This document shows, piece after piece, positions 1 through 5,732 of a stretch of 7,434 nucleotides of DNA. The DNA is from Candidatus Nitrosopolaris nunavutensis (GTDB lineage Archaea; Thermoproteota; Nitrososphaeria; Nitrososphaerales; Nitrososphaeraceae). A program made the translations under genes and the position numbers. The stretch is from positions 1 through 7,434 of the forward strand of contig DAOM01000126.1 in NCBI GenBank assembly GCA_002501855.1. The letters run 5' to 3'. Within the stretch, counting starts at the first letter, position 1; each line of letters starts with the position of its first letter. The notes beneath the pieces were generated by a model. The model did not search any database. It was not told where the DNA came from and saw only the letters and a program-made list of their open reading frames with translations.

Positions 1-30
1 AACAGATAAGAATGGCAGGAATGCAAACCC

Positions 31-40
31 TCATATTTTG
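31..40 (+). promoter_or_regulatory. possible TATA box of the nitroreductase gene
   Basis: The AT-rich stretch TCATATTTTG lies about 27-36 nt upstream of the GTG at 67. That spacing would put transcription start within a few bases of the start codon, as in leaderless or short-leader archaeal transcripts. It is a weak match, seen by eye only. Confidence 0.25.
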
Positions 41-66
41 TATGATTCGCAATAATACCAAAGCTT

Positions 67-1689
67 GTGAATAACGAAATTAAATATGCTAAAGAATATC
101 ATGAGGAAACAAAACACTCTGAAATCAGTATACAACGGTCGCGGCACTATCTTGACTGGAATAATAAACCTCTACCGTTTAAGGTATATTCTAACCTGCC
201 CTTAATATCACTCCCTACAGACTTTTCCCAACCTACTCTAGGTGCCCTTAATTCTATTGGCAACACACAACCAGCTAAAGGTAAAAGCGTTGTATTCGAT
301 ATAAAGAACCTTGCAGAATTATTGTTCTTTTCAGCTGGTATTACAAGGGTAATGAAGCTCGATTATGGCACTTATTATATGCGTGCCGCATCTGCTACAG
401 GCGCGCTTTATCCTATAGAGCTGTATATCATTTGTCAAGATATACCTGGTTTGAAGGCCGGTGTTTATCACTTTTGTCCTGGAGACTTTACCCTTACAGA
501 GCTGCGAAGTGGTGACTATCGAGCTACGTTAGCAGATATTGCAGGAGGTAACAATAATATAATTAGTTCGCCAATTACGGTTGCCTACACTTCAATCGCT
601 TGGAGAAATGCGTGGAAGTACCAAGCCCGCTCTTACCGTCATTGGTTTTGGGATTCTGGCGTTATTGCTGCCAACTTTCTAGCTACATGTATCTCTCTAG
701 AAATCTCTACACAATTGATCATGGGTTTTGTGGACAATGCTGTAAATCGTCTACTTCGCTTGGACGATAAACAAGAAGCTGCTGTTGTTCTGGCTCCCAT
801 AGATAATAATTCATCTGAAGATTCAGTCCCCACGATCAAAGAAAGTGAGGATTTATCCATTCCTCAGACTATCCCTATGCCCAGAGGAGACCTAGACTAT
901 CCTGAAATTTGGAAACTACATAAATCTTCATATTTACACAATAAAGAAGAGGTCAAAAATTGGATTGCCGCTGCTACCGCCTTCAAACAAACTCCAACTA
1001 ACAAAGCAGCAGAGGTTGTGCATCGTAAAGCACTGATATTTGAAACCTCGATAATTAACGAGCCTAGTTTGGCTGAGACTATCCTGCTCCGTGGATCAGC
1101 ACGCAAATTTTCCAGGCAACCCATCTCTTTTACACAATTATCTAATATACTCCATTATTCGACGCGAGGCGTGCCGCTGGATTTTCTTGATAGTAAAAGT
1201 GATAATGATAACAACAAAAACAGTGCCATCGATATCTACCTTATAGTAAACGATGTGGAAGGGTTGCAAGCTGGGGCGTATTTTTTTGATCATTATAATG
1301 AATCTCTTGAACAACTCAAAAACAAAGTACCCAGAGAGATATCTGGGTATCTTTGCTTAGGCCAATCTCTTTTCAGTGATGCTAATGTTGTATTCTTTCT
1401 TATGACTGACTTGAATAAGATCCTGGATACTCTTGGTAATAGAGGATACAGGGCATCACAATTTGAAGCAGGAGTTATTGCTGGAAAGATTTACCTTACT
1501 GCTTATGCTCAAAAAATAGGGGCATCTGGTTCGACTTTTTTTGATGATGCTGTCTCTGAGTTTTTCTCTCCTCACGCTGCAGATAAGAGCACTATGATCG
1601 CAGTTGGTATTGGAGTTCCTGGCTACAAATCACGTCCAGGGAAAAATCTAGCTGGGCAGCTAACTAGGACTGAAATCTTAACGCAATAA
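67..1689 (+). CDS. tandem-domain SagB/ThcOx-type nitroreductase family protein
   Basis: A 540-residue flavin (FMN) oxidoreductase made of two nitroreductase-like domains. Domain 1 (about residues 15-245) has the SagB-type signatures: RSRHYLDW at 24-31, R106 followed by ATGALYP at 110-116, PGLKAGVYHF at 127-136, and KYQARSYRHW at 184-193. Domain 2 (about 325-520) has RGSARKFS (342-349), VEGLQAGAYFFD (397-408), NRGYRASQFEAG (458-469) and IAVGIGVPG (511-519). Known SagB/ThcOx enzymes oxidise azolines to azoles during peptide maturation, but stand-alone double-domain relatives are common and of unknown substrate; no YcaO cyclodehydratase or precursor peptide is visible here. GTG at 67 is chosen because an in-frame TGA lies at 43-45 and the next in-frame ATG (352) would remove the start of domain 1. 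Odd point: in domain 2 the R-x-x-P-S-x-G-G-L-Y-P region is replaced by an Asp/Asn/Ser-rich linker at 376-386, so that half may bind flavin poorly. No signal peptide; probably cytoplasmic. The family call is firm, the function is open. Confidence 0.82.
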   Translation: MNNEIKYAKEYHEETKHSEISIQRSRHYLDWNNKPLPFKVYSNLPLISLPTDFSQPTLGALNSIGNTQPAKGKSVVFDIKNLAELLFFSAGITRVMKLDYGTYYMRAASATGALYPIELYIICQDIPGLKAGVYHFCPGDFTLTELRSGDYRATLADIAGGNNNIISSPITVAYTSIAWRNAWKYQARSYRHWFWDSGVIAANFLATCISLEISTQLIMGFVDNAVNRLLRLDDKQEAAVVLAPIDNNSSEDSVPTIKESEDLSIPQTIPMPRGDLDYPEIWKLHKSSYLHNKEEVKNWIAAATAFKQTPTNKAAEVVHRKALIFETSIINEPSLAETILLRGSARKFSRQPISFTQLSNILHYSTRGVPLDFLDSKSDNDNNKNSAIDIYLIVNDVEGLQAGAYFFDHYNESLEQLKNKVPREISGYLCLGQSLFSDANVVFFLMTDLNKILDTLGNRGYRASQFEAGVIAGKIYLTAYAQKIGASGSTFFDDAVSEFFSPHAADKSTMIAVGIGVPGYKSRPGKNLAGQLTRTEILTQ

Positions 1690-2067
1690 ATATAATCAAA
1701 TTATAATTTCTGACAACATATTATATTATAGTTTCTATTGAGGAACCGAGTTTACCAGCTGTTGTAAGATATTAGATGGTAGTGAGTTCGATGGGCAAGA
1801 TAAAACAGAGGAACCAAAACTCATGGAATTCTCCATGGTATTGCCTTACATTCTGGTTCGAACTCCAGCTATTTAGTATCACCCTTAGACGTCTTCTGGA
1901 GTGTTCGATTTTGGATTGGTGACTCAAGGTTTGGAAATGCTATCAAAAATTGATGGTACATGATGTTAATGTGGGGATTAATCTTTCTCGTTTTAGTTTT
2001 TTCCTCATAGTTAACATTGCCTTCGGCGGAAGCTAACTGCAAGTGACATAAGCGTGCATTCAATCAT
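1690..2067. other. intergenic stretch, no convincing gene
   Basis: The region is AT-rich directly after the nitroreductase stop. It contains a perfect 6-bp hairpin, CATGGA-ATTC-TCCATG, at 1822-1837, and CTCCAG (1863-1868) answered by CTGGAG about 27 nt later. A 64-codon minus-strand reading frame (1869-2063, TTG start) has no recognisable motif. I see no tRNA: the string GGTTCGAAC near 1857 resembles a T loop, but no acceptor or anticodon stem fits around it. Confidence 0.5.
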
Positions 2068-2099
2068 GTACTAACTTGATCTTTTCGAAGATCCAGTAC
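2068..2099. repeat. inverted repeat / hairpin with UUCG-type tetraloop
   Basis: GATCTT (2078-2083) and AAGATC (2088-2093) pair perfectly around TTCG. An outer stem, GTACT (2068-2072) with AGTAC (2095-2099), extends it across an asymmetric internal loop. It lies 36 bp beyond the stop of the minus-strand ribbon-helix-helix gene, so it would sit in that transcript's 3' end. It could be a terminator-proximal or stabilising structure, or a DNA-binding palindrome; nothing in the sequence decides between these. Confidence 0.45.
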
Positions 2100-2134
2100 C
2101 CCCCTCTCACTGTGCTGGCAGAAGGAGCAGTCAT

Positions 2135-2293
2135 TCACCGCCCCTTTCCTTGCTTAAGATAAACCTCAACAGCTCTTCGAATGTACGTGCTTCGTGGTAT
2201 ATCTCCACGGACTTTATCGATTCTTTGTAATATTGATTTAGGAAGAGTAATTCCTACTTTCTCTGTTTTATCAACGGCAATTGTACCCTTCAT
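2135..2293 (-). CDS. ribbon-helix-helix (CopG/Arc-type) DNA-binding protein
   Basis: A 52-residue protein read on the minus strand from ATG at 2293 to TGA at 2135-2137. Residues 12-20 (KVGITLPKS) form the expected beta strand, which in this fold pairs with its partner in the dimer and enters the DNA major groove. ILQRIDKVRG (21-30) is helix 1, the turn DIPRST (31-36) is typical, and YIRRAVEVYLKQ (37-48) is helix 2. This matches the common archaeal pattern of beta strand, LP, helix, RGDIPRS, helix, and is full length for the family. An in-frame TAG four codons upstream fixes the ATG. A TATA-like box at 2322-2329 and three 8-bp direct repeats at 2345-2370 lie just upstream, which fits autoregulation. 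It is probably a homodimeric transcriptional repressor or the antitoxin half of a toxin-antitoxin pair. No toxin gene is recognisable next to it, so a regulator is the safer call. It falls below usual minimum ORF lengths and is easily missed. Confidence 0.77.
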   Translation of the reverse strand: MKGTIAVDKTEKVGITLPKSILQRIDKVRGDIPRSTYIRRAVEVYLKQGKGR

Positions 2294-2321
2294 ACCAGTA
2301 TTCTACATCGCACTACCTAGC

Positions 2322-2329
2322 ATTAAAGA
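2322..2329 (-). promoter_or_regulatory. possible TATA box of the ribbon-helix-helix gene
   Basis: Minus-strand TCTTTAAT is centred about 32 nt upstream of the ATG at 2293, which predicts a leader of about 6 nt. This is the expected archaeal geometry; no clear BRE is seen. Confidence 0.35.
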
Positions 2330-2344
2330 TATCGACGACTATTT

Positions 2345-2370
2345 CGTTCAATCGTTCATTCGTTCATTCG
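2345..2370. repeat. three tandem 8-bp repeats, possible operator
   Basis: CGTTCAAT (2345-2352), CGTTCATT (2353-2360) and CGTTCATT (2361-2368) follow each other without gaps, then CG starts a degenerate fourth unit. On the minus strand the unit reads AATGAACG. The array lies 15-40 bp upstream of the TATA-like box of the ribbon-helix-helix gene and ends 7 bp before the last base of the winged-helix pseudogene. Ribbon-helix-helix proteins often bind short tandem sites in their own promoters, so this is a plausible autoregulatory operator. That role is inferred; the repeat itself is plain in the sequence. Confidence 0.55.
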
Positions 2371-2376
2371 CAATCA

Positions 2377-2665
2377 CTATTTCCTTTTGTTCATCATCTC
2401 AGTGAGCTGGTAATATAGTTGCAATAGACGCATACCGTTTTCTGTTATGTTATAGATTGATTTCTTCATCGGTGGCCAGAAGACCATTACCCAACAGTAT
2501 TGGGATGTATTGTCTTAGTTGTGAGGAAGACAAAAAAGTTCGGTACATGATGATACGTGTATTGGTTGCAGCTCTTTCAGTAACAACTCTCAAAATGGCC
2601 GCGATTATATCAGCCGTACCTCGGTATCTAATGTGTCGCTCAGTGCTGCTTTCCTGGTTATTCAC
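2377..2665 (-). pseudogene. winged helix-turn-helix regulator (HTH_45-like), one frameshift
   Basis: Read on the minus strand, the first frame contains RYRGTADIIAAIL, then TRIIMYRTFLSSSQLRQY and LLGNGLLATDEEIN. This is the pattern of the small archaeal winged-helix family (R-x-x-x-D-I-I-A-x-I-L, I-M-Y-x-x-x-L-S-x-x-Q-L-x-x-Y, L-L-x-x-G-L-L) abundant in Nitrososphaerota. The frame hits TAA at 2450-2452. From 2454 the neighbouring frame continues exactly as the family should: YNITENGMRLLQLYYQLTEM, ending at TAG 2377-2379. Removing one base at 2455 joins the halves into about 96 residues, the normal family length. I place the start at GTG 2665, which has TTTTAAG about 29 nt upstream (leaderless); ATG 2710 is the alternative. 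Probably a cytoplasmic transcription regulator now inactivated. A sequencing error is possible, but the long genes nearby are intact. No programmed-frameshift signal is seen at the junction. Confidence 0.68.
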
Positions 2666-2690
2666 GCTAACCTTTGCTAACATCCTCAGT

Positions 2691-2697
2691 CTTAAAA
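2691..2697 (-). promoter_or_regulatory. possible TATA box of the winged-helix gene
   Basis: Minus-strand TTTTAAG is centred about 29 nt before GTG 2665. The spacing supports that start over ATG 2710, which would lie upstream of the box. Confidence 0.3.
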
Positions 2698-2919
2698 CCT
2701 TCAACTGCATCAAACTAGATAACAAAAAACGTTAAGATTGGATCACCGACACTAGTACCAATTCTTCTGATAAAGAAGAGAGTTTGATCAATAATGAACA
2801 GCAGCTAATAACGTTAGCGTTACGTAGTAGTAAGACACAGAGCAGAATAGCGGTACCGTCTTTTGCGTATAGTATTCTGTACTAAGACACGTCACGTTGA
2901 CATGGAAATAATATTTTAA

Positions 2920-3117
2920 TTAGAGTAAGCGGCTCCTTGTATATTCGAACGGACCGAAAGAGCATCCCTCATCATTGACAAAAGATCCAAAAGCTTGAGG
3001 AATATCCACTTCTTTCTCTTTGAAAATTGTACCAAGCCTTAATTGAATTTGTTGCTGATTCTCATGCTCCTGGGTCACCCCTTTTTTGTACCAATCAGAT
3101 AGGTCACGGAGCTTCAT
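2920..3117 (-). CDS. hypothetical small protein, 65 residues
   Basis: An open minus-strand frame runs from 3192; I prefer the internal ATG at 3117, where charged, soluble-protein-like sequence begins (MKLRDLSDWYKKGVTQEHEN, then DIPQAFGSFVNDEG near the middle). The 25 residues before it are poor in acidic residues and look non-coding. First codon positions are G/A-rich, as in real coding sequence, but I do not recognise any domain, signal peptide or membrane helix. It lies on the same strand as the flanking regulator remnants. It could be a small conserved archaeal protein, the surviving fragment of a larger decayed gene, or a chance frame. No function is proposed. Confidence 0.35.
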   Translation of the reverse strand: MKLRDLSDWYKKGVTQEHENQQQIQLRLGTIFKEKEVDIPQAFGSFVNDEGCSFGPFEYTRSRLL

Positions 3118-3273
3118 GGAAACTCTTCGAACCAAATGTACGAAATGTGATTTCAAAGGTAAGATATGAGATAAATTTCCCCCTAGTTGCAAGACATGTG
3201 AAAGTAACTTACGGCATGACGTTGTATGGTTTGGTGAGGGTATAAAACGAGAGGTATGGAAGCAAGCAATAAT

Positions 3274-3545
3274 TCATTCTATGACTTGTGATGCCATGAT
3301 AATAGCCTGCGCTTCCTTGGCAGTGTCTCCGGCCAACACTTTGCCTTTACACGCTAAAAATATTAAAGCTACGTTAATTAAGATAAATCCAGAAAACACC
3401 CCGCTTAGTAACGAAATGGATTTTTCTGTAAGGAAGACATCAGTAGATCCATTACCAACGATACTGTCGATTTTTGAATCTCTTAACTGAAAAATATGTT
3501 AACAATTTTCGAAATGTGATCTTCTATTCTTTTAGAATCTGCCAA
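3274..3545 (-). pseudogene. possible frameshifted small membrane protein
   Basis: On the minus strand a frame starts at TTG 3545, gives LADSKRIEDHISKIVNIFFS, and stops at TAA 3483-3485. The overlapping frame, open from 3498, has no start codon and reads QLRDSKIDSIVGNGSTDVF, then SGVFSGFILINVALIFLA (a hydrophobic stretch of membrane-helix length), then GDTAKEAQAIIMASQVIE, ending at TGA 3274-3276. A one-base change in the run of five T (3490-3494 on the plus strand, as A) would join them into about 90 residues: an amphipathic N-terminus, one membrane helix and a charged tail. The opposite strand also has an open frame (3281-3490, ATG, with TATAAAA at 3241-3247), so the true strand is uncertain. 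I favour minus because of the helix and the natural-looking tail. Family not recognised. Confidence 0.4.
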
Positions 3546-3570
3546 TCAAAATAAGCAAGCACAATACACA

Positions 3571-3720
3571 CTAACTAATCGGAGCTATTTCGTCGATTTT
3601 GTTTTGTATACGTAATAAACGCATGCCCTTATTCGTATTGTATCGAACCATTTTCAATTAAGAGCAGCTCAGAATTCCTGAGATATGGAGTTCATCCTTC
3701 AAGAATTTAAATCATAGCTG
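3571..3720 (-). pseudogene. decayed second winged-helix regulator (C-terminal remnant)
   Basis: Downstream of the polymerase gene, the minus strand has RYNTNKGMRLLRIQNKIDEI ending at TAG 3571-3573 (frame open from ATG 3651). The overlapping frame just upstream reads YLRNSELLLIENGSIQYE before its stop. Together they follow the small archaeal winged-helix family pattern Y-L-x-x-L-L-x-x-N-G-x-I-x-Y...T-x-K-G-M-R-L-L, with a frameshift at the wing. Further upstream, SYDLNS and several stops suggest more damage, and the first helix cannot be read. It resembles the better preserved copy at 2377-2665, so the region once held at least two such regulators. It is clearly non-functional unless the 26-residue tail is expressed alone. 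Confidence 0.45.
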
Positions 3721-3821
3721 CTTATAGGCCTCCTCGTCGACACTAGAAAAACAAACAAAGACGGGAAAAATAGTATGTCTACGTGATGAATCTTATATCA
3801 TATCGTTGAAGCATACACTAT

Positions 3822-5672
3822 TCAACTATAGTCTAGCAATGTTTTTTGTTTTAACGCTGATGGTTTTTTGTTTTCTAAACGAACCAACTTTGAAACTTTC
3901 AGTCCTACTTTTCTTATCTTTGCTGTGTTATCATCAAACGAGAACCTGTCCAATAATCCTTCAATAACAGAGGATATACTTTCTTTCCTTGTCTGATAAT
4001 TTGAATATGATGTTTCTCTTGTTTCAACTGAAAAATCAGACCTAACGATCTTAACAGCTACTGTCTTAAACCGATATTCACGTCTAGATACTCTTTCGTA
4101 GAGCTCGTCAACTAATTCATTTAACAAGAATTGTAGTATTACTTGTTTATCCTTTGTGAATGATTCAAGGGTACGTTCAGTACTAAGGGAAATATGATCT
4201 TCCCTAGGTATAACTGGGTCCTCATCTTGACCATTTGCTACTTGCCACATCCAAAGTCCATTCTTTCTGCCAAACCTATCCATTAAATTTTGAACATCAT
4301 ATTTTGCAAGTTGACCAATCGTGTGAATTCCCATTTCTTCCTTCAAAACTTGCTGAGTTTTAACGCCTATGCCGGATACTCTTTCAACTTCTAGGTTTTC
4401 AAGAAACTTTTGTAGTTGATTAGGGTAGAAAATAGTTAACCCGTCAGGTTTTTGGAAATCAGATGCCATCTTTGCAGCTGACTTAGTTGGTGCTACTCCT
4501 ATAGATGATCTAAGATTACATTGCTCCTCAATTGTCTTCTTAATATCTAACGCATAGTGTTCTATGTTCGAATAATGATACTGATTATATTTTGATACTA
4601 CTTTTTTGGTACAATCCAAATATGCTTCGTCGATACTTGTTTGTTCTAGAACATCTGCATATCCTTCTAGCATACTCATAACTTTATCAGAAACTTGGCG
4701 ATAATATGGAATATCAACTGGTTTTAATATAAGATTAGGACATAGTTCCCTAGCTTTTGAAAGGGACATAGCGGACTTTACACCAAGCTTCCTAGCCTCA
4801 TACGAGGATGATGCAACTACACCTTTTGTTATATTATTTCTTTCTTGTTGGTCAGTCATAATTGCAGCATGTGGTTTTCCTATTAGCGATGGGTCACGGA
4901 GTTCTTCACAGGACGGATAGAAGGCATTCAAATCAACACACGTTATCACTCTACCAATCCAATAATTCTGATCATCGTTCTTTCTTTCAGATAGATTCAA
5001 CAGCTTTAACACCGAATCCACAGTTGCAGGTCTATCAACAACGATAAGTGTATATTCAAGTTCTTTTCCTTTTTTTGTCTCCTCTTGTTCTTCGTTTACT
5101 TTTTGAATCCATTTCTTTATTACGCTGTCTTCGTAATCATTAATTCTGAGATACAAAAAATCTGAAGTTACGACTGGTCGACTCTTCTCAGTCCACGCCA
5201 AAGCAGCATTATACTTTTCTAAAATATGATATGTTAAGTCCTGGAACCAAGAATAGTGATTAAATTCCATGACAACTTGATAGCCATAGTAGGCACAAAT
5301 CCGCAGCACTTCGTCGAGCCATTCTCTACCATCTTTTAAATTAATCGTAGTGGATGGCTGAATCACCAGAGCAAGAACCTTTTCTTCCAAAGGGTCAACG
5401 TCTTGTTCTAGGAAATGTCCAAGCCTTTCTGTATCAGTACTTTGAATTATGGCTTGAGGTATTCTTAGTGTAAAACGAAAATTATCCGGAGTTTGCTTTG
5501 CCCACTTTTTGAAAGTTAATCGACTAACAATGCTATTCAAATAAACTTCAACAAAATCGAAAATTCTAGAATAATATGCCAAATATCCCTCAGGAACTAG
5601 TGTATTAGGATAGAAGTCCTTTGCCCATCTTTGATATTGGCTCCAGCCTGAACAGCCGACGTAATACTTCAA
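3822..5672 (-). CDS. DUF72 - Y-family DNA polymerase (DinB/Dpo4-type) fusion protein
   Basis: A 616-residue fusion. Residues 1-235 are a DUF72 domain: GCSGWSQYQRW (6-16), VEVYLNS (41-47), TPDNFRFTLRIPQ (61-73), VVMEFNHYSWF (133-143), DFLYLRIND (171-179). From about 240 it is a Y-family polymerase. D247 in CVDLNAFY and D348/E349 in SIDEAYLD are the metal-binding catalytic triad; Y252 occupies the steric-gate position that limits ribonucleotide entry. SSSYEARKLGVKSAM (288-302) is the conserved fingers segment, VSGIGVKTQQVL (432-443) the helix-hairpin-helix of the thumb, and about 495-600 the little finger. The C-terminus, QKTLLDY (609-615), resembles a PCNA-interacting PIP box. Expected role: error-prone bypass of damaged template at the fork. 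DUF72 has a TIM-barrel-like fold with no settled activity. The start is TTG: an in-frame TAA lies four codons upstream and the GCSGW motif begins at residue 6, leaving no other choice. Monocistronic, with an inverted repeat over its promoter. All catalytic residues are present, so it is probably active. Confidence 0.9.
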   Translation of the reverse strand: MKYYVGCSGWSQYQRWAKDFYPNTLVPEGYLAYYSRIFDFVEVYLNSIVSRLTFKKWAKQTPDNFRFTLRIPQAIIQSTDTERLGHFLEQDVDPLEEKVLALVIQPSTTINLKDGREWLDEVLRICAYYGYQVVMEFNHYSWFQDLTYHILEKYNAALAWTEKSRPVVTSDFLYLRINDYEDSVIKKWIQKVNEEQEETKKGKELEYTLIVVDRPATVDSVLKLLNLSERKNDDQNYWIGRVITCVDLNAFYPSCEELRDPSLIGKPHAAIMTDQQERNNITKGVVASSSYEARKLGVKSAMSLSKARELCPNLILKPVDIPYYRQVSDKVMSMLEGYADVLEQTSIDEAYLDCTKKVVSKYNQYHYSNIEHYALDIKKTIEEQCNLRSSIGVAPTKSAAKMASDFQKPDGLTIFYPNQLQKFLENLEVERVSGIGVKTQQVLKEEMGIHTIGQLAKYDVQNLMDRFGRKNGLWMWQVANGQDEDPVIPREDHISLSTERTLESFTKDKQVILQFLLNELVDELYERVSRREYRFKTVAVKIVRSDFSVETRETSYSNYQTRKESISSVIEGLLDRFSFDDNTAKIRKVGLKVSKLVRLENKKPSALKQKTLLDYS

Positions 5673-5706
5673 TGTATGTCTGCTTTAATTTATTAACAAA
5701 AATAAG

Positions 5707-5732
5707 GACGTATATATTCTATTTTATACGTC
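5707..5732. repeat. 8-bp inverted repeat over the polymerase promoter, candidate operator
   Basis: GACGTATA (5707-5714) and TATACGTC (5725-5732) are perfect inverted copies with a 10-bp spacer, 35-60 bp upstream of the TTG start of the fusion polymerase. A smaller palindrome, CGGA-CATA-TCCG (5732-5743), abuts it. The arms are about 18 bp apart centre to centre, nearly two helix turns, as for a dimeric repressor. Binding here would cover the TATA-like box. Confidence 0.5.
5721..5728 (-). promoter_or_regulatory. possible TATA box of the DUF72-polymerase gene
   Basis: Minus-strand TATAAAAT is centred about 52 nt upstream of the start codon and would give a leader of roughly 25 nt. A second candidate, ATATATA (5711-5717), would give a shorter leader. 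Both lie inside the inverted repeat. Confidence 0.4.

Noticed and set aside
1851..1868. T-loop-like GGTTCGAAC suggesting a tRNA or an attachment site
   Set aside because: The would-be T stem pairs only four bases around an eight-base loop, and no acceptor, D or anticodon arm can be folded upstream.
1869..2063. Minus-strand frame of 64 codons with a TTG start
   Set aside because: No recognisable motif, no promoter-like sequence at the right distance, and composition close to non-coding.
2132..2134. ATG directly after the stop of the ribbon-helix-helix gene, opening a 24-codon frame that might be a coupled toxin
   Set aside because: The peptide is too short, has no toxin-like features and runs into the hairpin region.
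2181..2405. Plus-strand frame of 74 codons
   Set aside because: It is antisense to the ribbon-helix-helix gene and the repeat array, with no motif of its own.
2457..2735. Plus-strand frame of 92 codons opposite the winged-helix pseudogene
   Set aside because: The minus strand shows clear winged-helix motifs over the same bases, so this is the antisense shadow.
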